Assembly (NCBI GenBank): GCA_017463225.1
Contig: JAFTPO010000046.1
Location: 1 to 64,000, forward strand
Source: Lachnospiraceae bacterium
Lineage (GTDB): Bacteria > Bacillota > Clostridia > Lachnospirales > Lachnospiraceae
Length of the DNA stretch: 64,000 nucleotides
Reading direction: 5' to 3'
How positions within the stretch are numbered: position 1 is the first letter of the stretch; each line of letters opens with the position of its first letter. A program made the position numbers and the translations under genes. The notes under the pieces were generated by a model, which saw nothing but the letters and a program-made list of their open reading frames with translations, did no database searches and was not told the DNA's origin. Positions 37,665 to 46,923 of the stretch are shown here, piece after piece.

Positions 37665-38867
37665 TTACTCCTTATCCAGAAGAAAATCTGCCAAAATAAC
37701 GTTGCTGACATCAATTCCCATATCTGTAAGATAAATTCTATCCTCATATGTGGCCATAAAACCTTGGTCAATATATTTTCTAAGTACCGGACCATAAACC
37801 TCGTATATATCCTTTTTGAATCTTTCCTCAAAATCTGTTCGACTTATACCACACATCATTCGAAGTCCAAGGAACATAAATTCCTCCATACGAGAATCGA
37901 TATACATAGGAGTAACATTTTCTCTCAATCTTCTGGTTCCATCATTGTAGAGCAGTTCAAGATTTGGACAATCATTAAACTTGGTAGATATTTCTTCCAT
38001 AGTATTAATGTAATTCATAAGCTTAGTTATGTTATTAAATCTTTTTCCCTGAAAATATGAGGAAGCACCTAAGCCAAAACCAATATACTCTCCGCCTGTC
38101 CAGTAAACCATATTATGCTTACATTCAAAGCCCGGTCTGGAATAATTAGAAAATTCATATCTTTCATAGCCGTTAGCAGCCAGAAGCTTCTTTGTTATAT
38201 CATACATACGTCTATCCATCATCTCAGTAGGCAGTGACTCAAGTATAGCCTGATCACAGGCAAACGGCGTTCCCGGCTCTATAGATAAAGAATAAGCAGA
38301 AATATGCTCAGGACCAAACTCCATCACTCTTGATAATGTGTCTACATAGGAATGAATTGTTAGTCCCGGAAGTCCTGACATAACATCTACGTTAATATTA
38401 TTAAAGCCTGCACGTCTTGCTGCCTTAAAGCTTGCAACAAACTGGTCATAATTGTGAAGTCTTCCTAACTTATTAAGCATCTCATCATCAGCAGATTGAA
38501 GACCTATACTTATTCTATTTATTCCGGCACTTCTATAGCCATTTAACTTTTGATGTCTAAGAGTTCCCGGATTAGCTTCTATAGTAATCTCAGCATCCTT
38601 TTCCAGCTTAAAGGTTTTTCTAATAAATGCCATAATATTAGTGATAAGACCTTCGTCCAATAACGAAGGTGTTCCACCGCCAATAAATACACTTCTCACA
38701 ATATACTCATCAGCAATAGGTGCATATAATCTAATCTCCTGACACAATGCATCAACATATCTAAGCATTGTGCCATAGCTCTCTCCATCAAAGGATAAAA
38801 AGTCACAATATTTACATTTTAATGCACAAAATGGAATATGAATATATAAGCTTACATACTTTTTCAT
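37665..38867 (-). CDS. hemW: Heme chaperone HemW-like radical SAM protein
   Basis: The 400-residue protein has the HemN/HemW radical-SAM start YIHIPFCALKCKYCDFLSF (Cys-x3-Cys-x2-Cys), then GGGTPSLL, EANPGTL and RISIGLQSADD. HemW binds heme and inserts it into target enzymes; it lacks the N-terminal segment needed for coproporphyrinogen oxidase activity, and this one starts directly at the radical-SAM domain, so the older name coproporphyrinogen III oxidase is unlikely to be right. It follows lepA, its normal neighbour in Firmicutes. Confidence 0.9.
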   Translation of the reverse strand: MKKYVSLYIHIPFCALKCKYCDFLSFDGESYGTMLRYVDALCQEIRLYAPIADEYIVRSVFIGGGTPSLLDEGLITNIMAFIRKTFKLEKDAEITIEANPGTLRHQKLNGYRSAGINRISIGLQSADDEMLNKLGRLHNYDQFVASFKAARRAGFNNINVDVMSGLPGLTIHSYVDTLSRVMEFGPEHISAYSLSIEPGTPFACDQAILESLPTEMMDRRMYDITKKLLAANGYERYEFSNYSRPGFECKHNMVYWTGGEYIGFGLGASSYFQGKRFNNITKLMNYINTMEEISTKFNDCPNLELLYNDGTRRLRENVTPMYIDSRMEEFMFLGLRMMCGISRTDFEERFKKDIYEVYGPVLRKYIDQGFMATYEDRIYLTDMGIDVSNVILADFLLDKE

Positions 38868-38916
38868 CAGTAACTACTCCCTTATACAGTAAAACACCTA
38901 AAACTACATTAAATAT

Positions 38917-40731
38917 TTACTCTTCATCTAGTTTAAGCACACTCATGAATGCCTTCTGAGGTATCTCAACATTACCTATCTGACGCATTCTCTTCTTTCC
39001 TTCCTTCTGCTTCTCTAAAAGCTTTCTCTTACGTGTGATATCACCACCGTAACATTTAGCTAAAACGTCCTTACGCACAGCCTTAACCGTTTCTCTGGCG
39101 ATAATCTTACTTCCGACAGCTGCCTGTATAGGAATCTCGAAGAGATGTCTTGGAATCTCCTCCTTAAGCTTCTCACACATTTTTCTTCCTCTCTCATAAG
39201 CTGTATCCTTATGTAATATGAAGGAAAGTGCATCAACCTCTTCTTTGTTGATAAGCATGTCCAGCTTAACCAAATCAGACTTCTCATAGCCTTTAAGCTC
39301 ATAATCAAGAGAAGCATAACCTCTCGAGCGTGACTTAAGTGCATCAAAGAAATCATATATTATCTCATTAAGAGGAAGGTCGTACTTGAGCAATGCACGG
39401 GTAGTCTCAAGATACTCCATACTCTTATATATACCTCTTCGCTCCTGACAAAGCTGCATTATAGCACCAACATATTCTGTTGTGACCATAATTTCTGCTG
39501 AAACAAATGGCTCTTCCATATATTCAATCATGGATGGATCAGGAAGATTGGATGGATTAGTAAGCTCTATTACCTCTCCGTCAGTTTTGTGTACCTTATA
39601 TATAACGCCCGGAGCTGTTGTTACAAGATCAAGGTTATACTCTCTCTCTAAACGCTCCTGTATAATCTCAAGATGAAGAAGGCCTAGGAAACCACATCTA
39701 AATCCAAAGCCTAAAGCAATGGATGTCTCCGGTTCAAAGGTAAGCGATGCATCATTAAGCTGAAGCTTCTCCAAAGCATCTCTAAGGTCCGGATACTTTG
39801 CTCCGTCGGCAGGATACATACCACAGTAAACCATTGAATTAACCTTCTTATATCCTGGCAATGCCTCCTCACATGGATTATTTGCATCAGTAACAGTATC
39901 TCCAACTGTTGTATCCTTAACATTTTTTAAGCTGGCTGTAATATATCCAACCATTCCTGCTGAAAGCTCCTCACAAGGAAGGAACTGACCAGCACCAAAT
40001 ATTCCAACCTGAACAACCTCTGCCTCAGCACCGGTTGCCATCATCCGAATCCTAGTACCTTTTGTTACTACACCGTCGAATACTCTGCAGAATATTATTA
40101 CTCCTTTATAGGAATCATATAAGCTATCAAATATAAGTGCTTTAAATGGTTTATCATTATCTCCACATGGAGCCGGTATCTTATGAACTATCTGCTCCAA
40201 AACCTCTTCTATATTGATACCATTTTTTGCTGAGATAAGTGGCGCATCCTGAGCCTCAAGCCCTATAATATCTTCAATCTCGTTGATAACTCTGTCAGGG
40301 TCTGCAGATGGAAGGTCAATCTTATTAATTACAGGCATAACATCAAGATTATGATCTATGGCAAGATAAACATTAGCTAATGTCTGTGCCTCTATACCCT
40401 GAGCTGCATCAACAACAAGTATAGCGCCCTCACAGGCAGCTAAGCTTCTTGATACCTCATAGTTAAAGTCCACATGACCCGGAGTATCAATAAGATTAAA
40501 AATATACTCCTCACCATCATTAGCTTTATATACTATACGTACGGACTGAGCCTTTATAGTTATGCCACGCTCTCTCTCAAGGTCCATATTATCTAAAACC
40601 TGATTCTGCATCTCTCTGCTGGTAAGCAAACCTGTTTTCTCTATAATTCTATCTGCTAAAGTAGATTTACCATGATCTATATGAGCAATTATACAAAAAT
40701 TTCTTATTCTGCTTTGATCCAAATGAGCCAT
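38917..40731 (-). CDS. lepA: Elongation factor 4 (LepA)
   Basis: LepA is a translational GTPase that assists ribosome back-translocation or biogenesis. The 604-residue protein shows G1 [11 protein letters not shown]2 RERGIT, G3 DTPGHVDF, G4 NKIDLPSAD and the LepA-specific C-terminal domain ([24 protein letters not shown]). It sits between spoIIP and hemW as in Bacillus. Confidence 0.98.
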   Translation of the reverse strand: MAHLDQSRIRNFCIIAHIDHGKSTLADRIIEKTGLLTSREMQNQVLDNMDLERERGITIKAQSVRIVYKANDGEEYIFNLIDTPGHVDFNYEVSRSLAACEGAILVVDAAQGIEAQTLANVYLAIDHNLDVMPVINKIDLPSADPDRVINEIEDIIGLEAQDAPLISAKNGINIEEVLEQIVHKIPAPCGDNDKPFKALIFDSLYDSYKGVIIFCRVFDGVVTKGTRIRMMATGAEAEVVQVGIFGAGQFLPCEELSAGMVGYITASLKNVKDTTVGDTVTDANNPCEEALPGYKKVNSMVYCGMYPADGAKYPDLRDALEKLQLNDASLTFEPETSIALGFGFRCGFLGLLHLEIIQERLEREYNLDLVTTAPGVIYKVHKTDGEVIELTNPSNLPDPSMIEYMEEPFVSAEIMVTTEYVGAIMQLCQERRGIYKSMEYLETTRALLKYDLPLNEIIYDFFDALKSRSRGYASLDYELKGYEKSDLVKLDMLINKEEVDALSFILHKDTAYERGRKMCEKLKEEIPRHLFEIPIQAAVGSKIIARETVKAVRKDVLAKCYGGDITRKRKLLEKQKEGKKRMRQIGNVEIPQKAFMSVLKLDEE

Positions 40732-40796
40732 TTATTATTCCTCTCACATATACATATTTGTCTAAAGTATACCATACAACCTCTTATAGTGACAAT

Positions 40797-41999
40797 CTAT
40801 TTTTCCGTAAGAACACTATATAATATGGCAGCCAACGGAATCATTGCATTCTTAGCCTCCTGAACTGTATTGGTCTGTGCTCCAACCTCAACCAATGAAG
40901 CCCTTGGAAGTCTGTCAAGATTATAACAGTAACCACCCACATATATTTTTCTCATCAAATCTCCATACATACTTTTGCCCTCAAGGTGCATCTTAAGACT
41001 GAAGCTTAGATTTGATGTAAGGTTAGGATTATATAAGTATCCAAGATCACCTTCCTCATTTAATCTACTGATACCATTAAAAAACATTATCTGAGCTGTA
41101 GGCTTTCCATCAATTGTTTTCACAAGTCTAACCTCATCTCTCACACCGTCTCTATGTATGTCTAAAACAACCTGTATAGATGGATGTTCTTCTAATATCT
41201 TATCAATTCCATATCCCGAATTTGTGTAAGCATAATTTCTATCTAATTTACCGTCAATAACATCATAAACTGTTCTATCATGATAGGTCTTAATACCATA
41301 GTCCTCCTCAAGTATTCTGGTAAGCTCATCACCCACACCTATTATAGAATCTTCAGTAACCCCAGGACGACTATCTGCAAAGGCTTCACTTCCATGGCTA
41401 TGATATATTAAAACTTTATAATCATCCCCTGATAAATCAACAGACATATCCATAGCAAGTAAGCTATTCACATCAACATCCTCCGGTGTAATACTTGTTG
41501 AACTATCTACGGTATAGCAATTATTTATCAGAAACTCAAAATCCGTAAGTTGTTCCATAGAATAATTAATACCAATATCAAGATTATTAGCCGGCAAATT
41601 AATTACAGGGATATCAGATTCACCTTGAGTATTATCCTGAATTGATGTATTCTCAGTCCCACCTTGAACCATAGACTGATATTCACTATCTGAATCGGTT
41701 GCAGTTTGTAAATCTACATCAACACTGCCAACGTCCACTGTTTCATCTATATTGTAAGACTCAATTTGGCAACTTTCGTCCATATAATCTGAAACAATGC
41801 ACCTATTATTCTCACTATTCTTAGCAGGAATAAATTCATCCATAACTCCTTCCAGGCACACATTTTTCTCACATGATAAAGGAATCACCTCATTTCTAAT
41901 GCCCAAAAGAAGTATACGAGATAAACCTGAAGGATTACCCAAGATTATAAAGCAAACTATAATAAGACATACAACACATTTAAACAAATCATTTTTCAT
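40797..41999 (-). CDS. spoIIP: Stage II sporulation protein P
   Basis: SpoIIP is a membrane-anchored cell-wall hydrolase (amidase and endopeptidase) that works with SpoIID and SpoIIM in forespore engulfment. The 400-residue protein has an N-terminal membrane anchor (about residues 8-30), a low-complexity acidic Asp/Ser/Thr-rich region (about 60-140) and the catalytic domain with IYHSHGSEAF and VLDIHRDGV near the end. It starts 25 bases after gpr, matching the gpr-spoIIP operon of Bacillus. The ribosome site is weak. Confidence 0.93.
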   Translation of the reverse strand: MKNDLFKCVVCLIIVCFIILGNPSGLSRILLLGIRNEVIPLSCEKNVCLEGVMDEFIPAKNSENNRCIVSDYMDESCQIESYNIDETVDVGSVDVDLQTATDSDSEYQSMVQGGTENTSIQDNTQGESDIPVINLPANNLDIGINYSMEQLTDFEFLINNCYTVDSSTSITPEDVDVNSLLAMDMSVDLSGDDYKVLIYHSHGSEAFADSRPGVTEDSIIGVGDELTRILEEDYGIKTYHDRTVYDVIDGKLDRNYAYTNSGYGIDKILEEHPSIQVVLDIHRDGVRDEVRLVKTIDGKPTAQIMFFNGISRLNEEGDLGYLYNPNLTSNLSFSLKMHLEGKSMYGDLMRKIYVGGYCYNLDRLPRASLVEVGAQTNTVQEAKNAMIPLAAILYSVLTEK

Positions 42000-42024
42000 A
42001 CTTCATTATATGATGAGTTCTCAA

Positions 42025-42933
42025 TTATAATTCAAAAAATGAATTTATAGCCTCAGAAATAGTAAAGCTGATACGTTTTACTGACTCGTCTATATTCTTT
42101 GGAGTAACAAACATAGATATTAAATTCTTTTCTAAAAAATTACACGACAGATTATATTTTTCCTCATCAGTAAGCTCTATTCTGTCTCCTCCAGGCTTAC
42201 TCATAAAGAAATTCAGCATATCATCAACTACTTGATTAACTATTGCCGGAACTGATATGACCGTAGGAACTCCTATGGCGATAACCTTAACACCTAACGT
42301 AGTAGCATCAAGTTTTGCTCTTTGATTCCCCACTCCTGAGCCTGGGCTTATTCCGGTGTCACATATTTGTATAGTACGGCCTAATCTGGACGGCTCTCTT
42401 GCTGCTAATGCGTCTATAGCTATTACTATATCTGGTTTAATTTTACTGCAAAGAGACTGTAATATCTCCTGAGTCTCAACTCCTGTCTGAGCCATAACAC
42501 CTGGAGCTATAGCAGATAATTCTATAGAATTCTTTATAATTCCTTCTGATATAAGATGTCTTGTAACAAACAAATTATCTACAACATAAGGACCAAGCGC
42601 ATCTGGTGTTACAAATCTATTTCCCATACCAACAACCAGAATTTTCTTACTCCCTTTAAGAAGCTTATCCAAATTATCTCTTAGACACTGACTAAAAAGC
42701 TGATGTACATCTTCATCCTCTTTGCAAAGCTCATCACCTTCAATTGTAATATATGTTCCAACAGGTTTTCCCAAAAGCTCTGCCCCTATAGAATTCTTAA
42801 TATATATAATAGACTCTCTTATTTTTCCATTATAATTATCGATATTCTTTATCTCTATTCCATTATCTATTGAACTATCTTCTATTTCCTCATTAAGTTC
42901 TAGCGCCAAATCACTTCTTAAATATTTTTCCAT
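42025..42933 (-). CDS. gpr: Germination protease Gpr
   Basis: Gpr degrades small acid-soluble spore proteins during germination. The 302-residue protein is made as a zymogen; the N-terminal propeptide region (MEKYLRSDLALELNEE) is followed by core motifs VVGMGNRFVTPDALGP, GVMAQTGVET and DIVIAIDALAAREPSRLGRTIQ. It is slightly shorter than Bacillus Gpr (about 370), mostly in insertions. Expression should be in the forespore. Its ribosome site AGGAGT (42949-42944) lies inside a terminator-like hairpin, described separately. Confidence 0.95.
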   Translation of the reverse strand: MEKYLRSDLALELNEEIEDSSIDNGIEIKNIDNYNGKIRESIIYIKNSIGAELLGKPVGTYITIEGDELCKEDEDVHQLFSQCLRDNLDKLLKGSKKILVVGMGNRFVTPDALGPYVVDNLFVTRHLISEGIIKNSIELSAIAPGVMAQTGVETQEILQSLCSKIKPDIVIAIDALAAREPSRLGRTIQICDTGISPGSGVGNQRAKLDATTLGVKVIAIGVPTVISVPAIVNQVVDDMLNFFMSKPGGDRIELTDEEKYNLSCNFLEKNLISMFVTPKNIDESVKRISFTISEAINSFFEL

Positions 42934-42971
42934 AAAAAATACTACTCCTATATTATATAGAAGTAGTATTT
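42934..42971 (-). terminator. Hairpin that terminates upstream transcripts and hides the gpr ribosome site
   Basis: On the minus strand a 16-bp stem (one G-T pair; arms 42971-42956 and 42952-42937) with a 3-base loop is followed by six T that run directly into the gpr ATG at 42933. The second arm contains the gpr Shine-Dalgarno AGGAGT. A transcript from the upstream amidase gene would form this hairpin, terminating or blocking gpr translation. Confidence 0.8.
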
Positions 42972-42992
42972 GTATAATTTAATATATTATTC
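42964..42992 (-). promoter_or_regulatory. Candidate sigma-G promoter of gpr
   Basis: On the minus strand GAATA (42992-42988), 17 bases, AATACTA (42970-42964). This fits the sigma-G pattern GHATR / CATxHTA except for the first base of the -10. It begins right after the stop of the preceding gene, and the -10 lies within the first arm of the hairpin, so transcripts starting near 42957 would lack most of that arm. Confidence 0.55.
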
Positions 42993-42994
42993 CT

Positions 42995-45298
42995 TTAATT
43001 AGCATCTGTAGATGTTGAAATATCAATTGTGGTTACATCTTCTGTTGTGTCCTGGATTATGCTATCACAAGCTGCCTCTTCCACTGAATATTCTTCAACA
43101 ACCTCTGCTTCATCCACTGTAGCATTGCCATTGATATAAGGTCTTGTTGTACTTCCCGGAGCAGGTCCTCCCTTTGGAACATACCTTATCTCAATACCCT
43201 CTAAACGTTTTGACAAGCCTTCACTACCGGCCATCTCACCGTTTTTCGCCCAGTCAAGCCAGCCATAATCCTGACAATGAACTCTATAATATACATCATA
43301 GGTCTGCTCTAATTCTCCTGTAAGTTTGATGCATATTCCTTCTAATCTTCTGGACTCTCCAGTAGTTCCTGATAAAGCACCATCACTTACCCAATCCATC
43401 CATCCATGATCCTGACAATGTACCTTATATGTAACACTTCCGCTTATATCGGACATATTTTCAATTTTAATACCTTCAAGTCTCTTTGAGCGACCAGTTG
43501 TTCCAGACATCTTACCATCGCTTACAAATCCCTGCCAGCCTATATCCTGTACATGAGTTCTATATCTGATAAGCTCTGTCACATATGGTCTTGCTGTTGA
43601 ACCAGGAGCTTCGCCACCCTTTTCAACAAGCTTAATCTCTATAGCCTCAAGTCTCTTTGCGTATCCGCTGGTTCCTGATGCCTGACCATTTTTCGCCCAA
43701 TCAAGCCAGCCGTAATCCTGAGCATGAACTCTATAGTAGATATCATACTCTGCTTCTAATTCTCCTGAAAGCTTTATACGAATAGCCTCAAGTCTCTTAG
43801 ACTCTCCACTGGTTCCACCCATCTGACCGGATTTCACCCATTCCATCCAACCATAATCCTGGCAATGAACCTGATAGCTAATATCTCCGGAAATACCAGT
43901 GTTATTTCTAATAATAATACCCTCTAATCTCTTAGACTGTCCTGTTGTTCCACTTGTTATACCATCATAAGCTTCAGCAACCTCCCAGCCATAATCCTGA
44001 ATATGTGTCAGGTAGGCTACTCCGGCCTCAGCAGGTGCTTTAACAGGCTCTAAATAAGCGCTTACATAGCTTGTTGGGGCATTTCCACCCTTGGTAATCA
44101 GCCTTACCTGTATAGCTCTAATTTCAGAGCCAAAGCCTACCTTACCAGCAGGCGCACCATTCTTTGCCCAACCTAACCAGTTGCCTTCTCCAAGGTGAAC
44201 CCTGTAATATACATCATATTTTGATGCTATGTCACCTGTTAAGCTTATATTTATAGCTTCTATAGCTTGTCCGTTTGTTGTGCTTCCTGCTATACCACCG
44301 GTAGTAACCTGGTTCTGCCAGCCACTTCCAGCCATATATGCACTATATACTATATCACCTGATACGCCTTCTTTATTCAAATCAATCTTAAAGGCTTCCA
44401 TCTGCTTATCTCTGTGGTCATTCTTTCTAAAAGTAAGGAATCCGGCAGCCATCCCATTAGGAGCTGTTGAAACCCAACCGTAATCATCCATAAAAGGAGT
44501 AACCTCTAAGGTAGGAAATCCTGTATTACCTGTTCCCTTTAATTTAAGATTAAAATACTTTGCTATAGCCTTAGCATCAGCCTCTCCCATAGCCTTAAGC
44601 TTACTAGGGCTATTAAGAAACTCCGCATCAAACTTATTATTAACAAATGCATGCTCTACGATAAGAGATGGTATTCCACTCATAACACAATCTGCTATTA
44701 CTGTGTAATAATCATCATCCGGCAAAATAGTAGACGGCTTAGTCTTAACTCCTCTGTTAGTAAGTCCTAATGCAGATAAATTAGCGCAAATATCAGTTGC
44801 AAGCTGATTAGTATTGCTGGCATAAGGCTCTACCACTGATCTATAAACCTCGCAACCGTTAGCTCCTGAAATCTCATAGCTGGTAGAATTGCTATGTAAG
44901 CTTACAAACAAATCTGCCTCATTAACCTCAGCAACCTGAACTCTGGCGCTTAATGATGAATACTCATCTCTATTTTGTCTGGTAAGAATAACCTTTACAT
45001 TTTCATACTTCTCTAAATATGCCTTACAAGCAAGTGTCATCTCCCAGTTACTGTTCTTTTCATTGGTTTTCAACTGGGCATTACACGCGCCATTATCATT
45101 ACCACCATGACCGGGATCTAAAACAATTACTATGGGATCACTAGCAGATGCCACAGAAACTATAGTACCAATTCCTTCATATCCCAGTAAACCAACAAAC
45201 ATTATAAAAGTCGTAATCAAAGCTAATAATCTTGTAGCAATTCTTTTAATTCTCAATTTCCCCAATTCCTTCCTTATTATTTTATGTCTATTCAACAT
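42995..45298 (-). CDS. Secreted N-acetylmuramoyl-L-alanine amidase with nine ChW repeats
   Basis: The 767-residue protein has a long signal peptide (about residues 20-52, ending near ASA), an Amidase_3 zinc amidase domain (VLDPGHGGNDNGA, VSLHSNST, LIVEHAFVN, about residues 57-245), and nine ChW repeats of about 50 residues (pattern HxQDYGWxxWxxxGxxxGTxGxxKRLEAIxIxL). ChW repeats are typical of clostridial surface proteins and thought to aid wall binding. A Glu/Asp/Thr-rich tail ends the protein. The ATG overlaps the L,D-transpeptidase gene by 11 bases with no clear ribosome site; an alternative TTG start near 45250 is possible. Probably cotranscribed with the transpeptidase. Confidence 0.9.
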   Translation of the reverse strand: MLNRHKIIRKELGKLRIKRIATRLLALITTFIMFVGLLGYEGIGTIVSVASASDPIVIVLDPGHGGNDNGACNAQLKTNEKNSNWEMTLACKAYLEKYENVKVILTRQNRDEYSSLSARVQVAEVNEADLFVSLHSNSTSYEISGANGCEVYRSVVEPYASNTNQLATDICANLSALGLTNRGVKTKPSTILPDDDYYTVIADCVMSGIPSLIVEHAFVNNKFDAEFLNSPSKLKAMGEADAKAIAKYFNLKLKGTGNTGFPTLEVTPFMDDYGWVSTAPNGMAAGFLTFRKNDHRDKQMEAFKIDLNKEGVSGDIVYSAYMAGSGWQNQVTTGGIAGSTTNGQAIEAINISLTGDIASKYDVYYRVHLGEGNWLGWAKNGAPAGKVGFGSEIRAIQVRLITKGGNAPTSYVSAYLEPVKAPAEAGVAYLTHIQDYGWEVAEAYDGITSGTTGQSKRLEGIIIRNNTGISGDISYQVHCQDYGWMEWVKSGQMGGTSGESKRLEAIRIKLSGELEAEYDIYYRVHAQDYGWLDWAKNGQASGTSGYAKRLEAIEIKLVEKGGEAPGSTARPYVTELIRYRTHVQDIGWQGFVSDGKMSGTTGRSKRLEGIKIENMSDISGSVTYKVHCQDHGWMDWVSDGALSGTTGESRRLEGICIKLTGELEQTYDVYYRVHCQDYGWLDWAKNGEMAGSEGLSKRLEGIEIRYVPKGGPAPGSTTRPYINGNATVDEAEVVEEYSVEEAACDSIIQDTTEDVTTIDISTSTDAN

Positions 45299-46226
45299 CT
45301 ACATCAGTAGGATCCCATGTCTGATCCTCAGGTATCTGTGTAAAGCCAGGCTTTCCTAAAGGCCCTGGATTAGAATCATTATAAATAGTTATTTCTGTAC
45401 CTGTTGTACAATTATCATATATCCACTTTGCATCTTCACATTTTAATCTAATGCAACCATGAGAACAAAGTGTTCCTAAGTCATTATACATCTCAGTATC
45501 TAAATCATATATATCCATTGAATTATATGGAACTGAATGGAATAAATAATCTCCTGATATCTGAGAGCAATATCTTCCATACTGTCCTTTAATTAATGTA
45601 AGCCAGTCCCACTGACTCTGCATATAAAATGTACCTTCAGGAGTTGATTCGCCAGCCGAACAAATCATTGCTTTAATTGGAGTCTCACCCTTATAAATTG
45701 TAACACAGCTAGACTGTTTATTAACTTTAATGGATAATTCTCCTTCAATCTCCTGCCAATTTTCTACCTCAATAACCTCTGGCATAGACTCAACTTTAGT
45801 ATCTGCCACCTGATTATTAACATCATTTACAATTCCGGAATTATTTACAACACCTGTTTCACCAACAGACTCTGTTGCTACAACAGTATTACCCGAAACA
45901 CTTGAACCTATCTCCTGTACACTACCATCAGCGGTAACCTGAGATATGCTTCCTGTTACTTCATTACAACATACATCCTCAGTACTATTTTCTACATCCA
46001 TACAGTGCTCGTCGATAGCAGCTTCTAAAGAAATACTATCTATATTTATATCTGTATACTCCACCACGTCGCTAGTATACTTCTGCTGAGCTACTTCCTT
46101 TAGATACTCAAAATTATTTGATTTTGAAGCATGTGAATTAATATGAACAACCATTAATATGGTAATCATAAGACAAATCATAGATATTGAAATAAACTTG
46201 TTATATTTTCTAGTGTAATTCTTCAT
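45288..46226 (-). CDS. L,D-transpeptidase (YkuD domain), membrane-anchored
   Basis: YkuD enzymes make 3-3 cross-links in peptidoglycan. From ATG 46226 (MKNYTRKYNK) the protein has 312 residues. GAGG is nine bases upstream; a longer frame would add 18 unlikely residues. There is an N-terminal membrane anchor (about residues 12-32), a Val/Thr/Ser-rich spacer, and the catalytic domain with HSVPYNS and the signature CSHGCIRL (nucleophile Cys near residue 257). It shares a transcript with the ChW amidase. Two WalR-type boxes lie at its promoter. Confidence 0.92.
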   Translation of the reverse strand: MKNYTRKYNKFISISMICLMITILMVVHINSHASKSNNFEYLKEVAQQKYTSDVVEYTDINIDSISLEAAIDEHCMDVENSTEDVCCNEVTGSISQVTADGSVQEIGSSVSGNTVVATESVGETGVVNNSGIVNDVNNQVADTKVESMPEVIEVENWQEIEGELSIKVNKQSSCVTIYKGETPIKAMICSAGESTPEGTFYMQSQWDWLTLIKGQYGRYCSQISGDYLFHSVPYNSMDIYDLDTEMYNDLGTLCSHGCIRLKCEDAKWIYDNCTTGTEITIYNDSNPGPLGKPGFTQIPEDQTWDPTDVDVE

Positions 46227-46266
46227 ACGCAAATTCCTCAAAACAATTATTTTAATAAGTGTTTTG

Positions 46267-46295
46267 AGTATATCACGCATGTAACAAGTTTGTAA
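46267..46295 (-). promoter_or_regulatory. Sigma-A promoter of the L,D-transpeptidase gene
   Basis: On the minus strand TTACAA (46295-46290), 17 bases, TATACT (46272-46267), about 40 bases before the ATG. The -35 is covered by one of the two WalR-type boxes. Confidence 0.6.
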
Positions 46296-46330
46296 AGTAT
46301 TTTTTAAGATTTTTGTAACTTTTTTGTAAC
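46280..46330 (+). promoter_or_regulatory. Two WalR-type direct repeats
   Basis: Read on the plus strand: TGTAAC-AAGTT-TGTAAA (46280-46296) and TGTAAC-TTTTT-TGTAAC (46314-46330). Both fit the published WalR (YycF) pattern TGTWAH-N5-TGTWAH exactly. The first overlaps the -35 of the cell-wall enzyme operon and the second lies about 20 bases further upstream. Confidence 0.55.
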
Positions 46331-46399
46331 AATTAGAGTATTATTAACAATTATGTAATATTTAGCAGTTTTATGTAAAACAAAACATATTACCTATAT

Positions 46400-46906
46400 T
46401 TAAATATTACCTAGTTTATCACTAAGCATTGCTACTGCTTCTTCTATAGTAGTATTATCGCAAGCTATTGTAATATCTGCATAGCGTTCATATATAGGCA
46501 CTCTTTCTGCATAAATGTCATCTAAGGTTTTACCATCCTTCATGGCTATACCTCTGGTGGTAATATTCTTAACACGATTCTTTATCTCGTCACAGCTTAG
46601 CTTAATATACACAACAACACCATTGTTTTTCATATTTTCCATAGCTTCTTTACCATAAATAGCACTACCACCTGTTGCAATAACTGTGTTTTTCACATGA
46701 AGTCCGGCTATAACTTCATTTTCAATTTTCAAAAACTCATCTATGCCAACCTCTTCTATAATCTGATAGAGCTTCTTACCCACTTTTTTCTGTATAACAA
46801 TATCAGCATCTAGAAAATCATAGTTTAATACCTTAGCAAGCAATACACCCAAGGTGCTTTTTCCTGCTCCCGGCATACCTATTAATACTATATTTTTATC
46901 CATCAT
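46400..46906 (-). CDS. Shikimate-kinase-like P-loop kinase
   Basis: The 168-residue protein has the shikimate kinase fold: Walker A GMPGAGKS, DADIVIQ, a GG segment ATGGSAIYG, and the C-terminal ERVPIYERYADI. However, the shikimate-binding FRxxE is FLKIE, so the key Arg is lost, the third Gly of the GGG motif is Ser, and the lid reads TTRGIAMKDG instead of the usual RPLL. The true substrate may therefore differ. I start at ATG 46906, since GTAGGG is about eight bases upstream; GTG 46915 or ATG 46903 are possible. No other aromatic-pathway gene is nearby. It follows the small Cys-rich gene. Confidence 0.75.
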   Translation of the reverse strand: MMDKNIVLIGMPGAGKSTLGVLLAKVLNYDFLDADIVIQKKVGKKLYQIIEEVGIDEFLKIENEVIAGLHVKNTVIATGGSAIYGKEAMENMKNNGVVVYIKLSCDEIKNRVKNITTRGIAMKDGKTLDDIYAERVPIYERYADITIACDNTTIEEAVAMLSDKLGNI

Positions 46907-46923
46907 TATGTTCACCCTACCTA

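Noticed and set aside
37620-38060. 146-residue plus-strand reading frame over hemW
   Set aside because: Antisense to conserved hemW; no family resemblance and no ribosome site.
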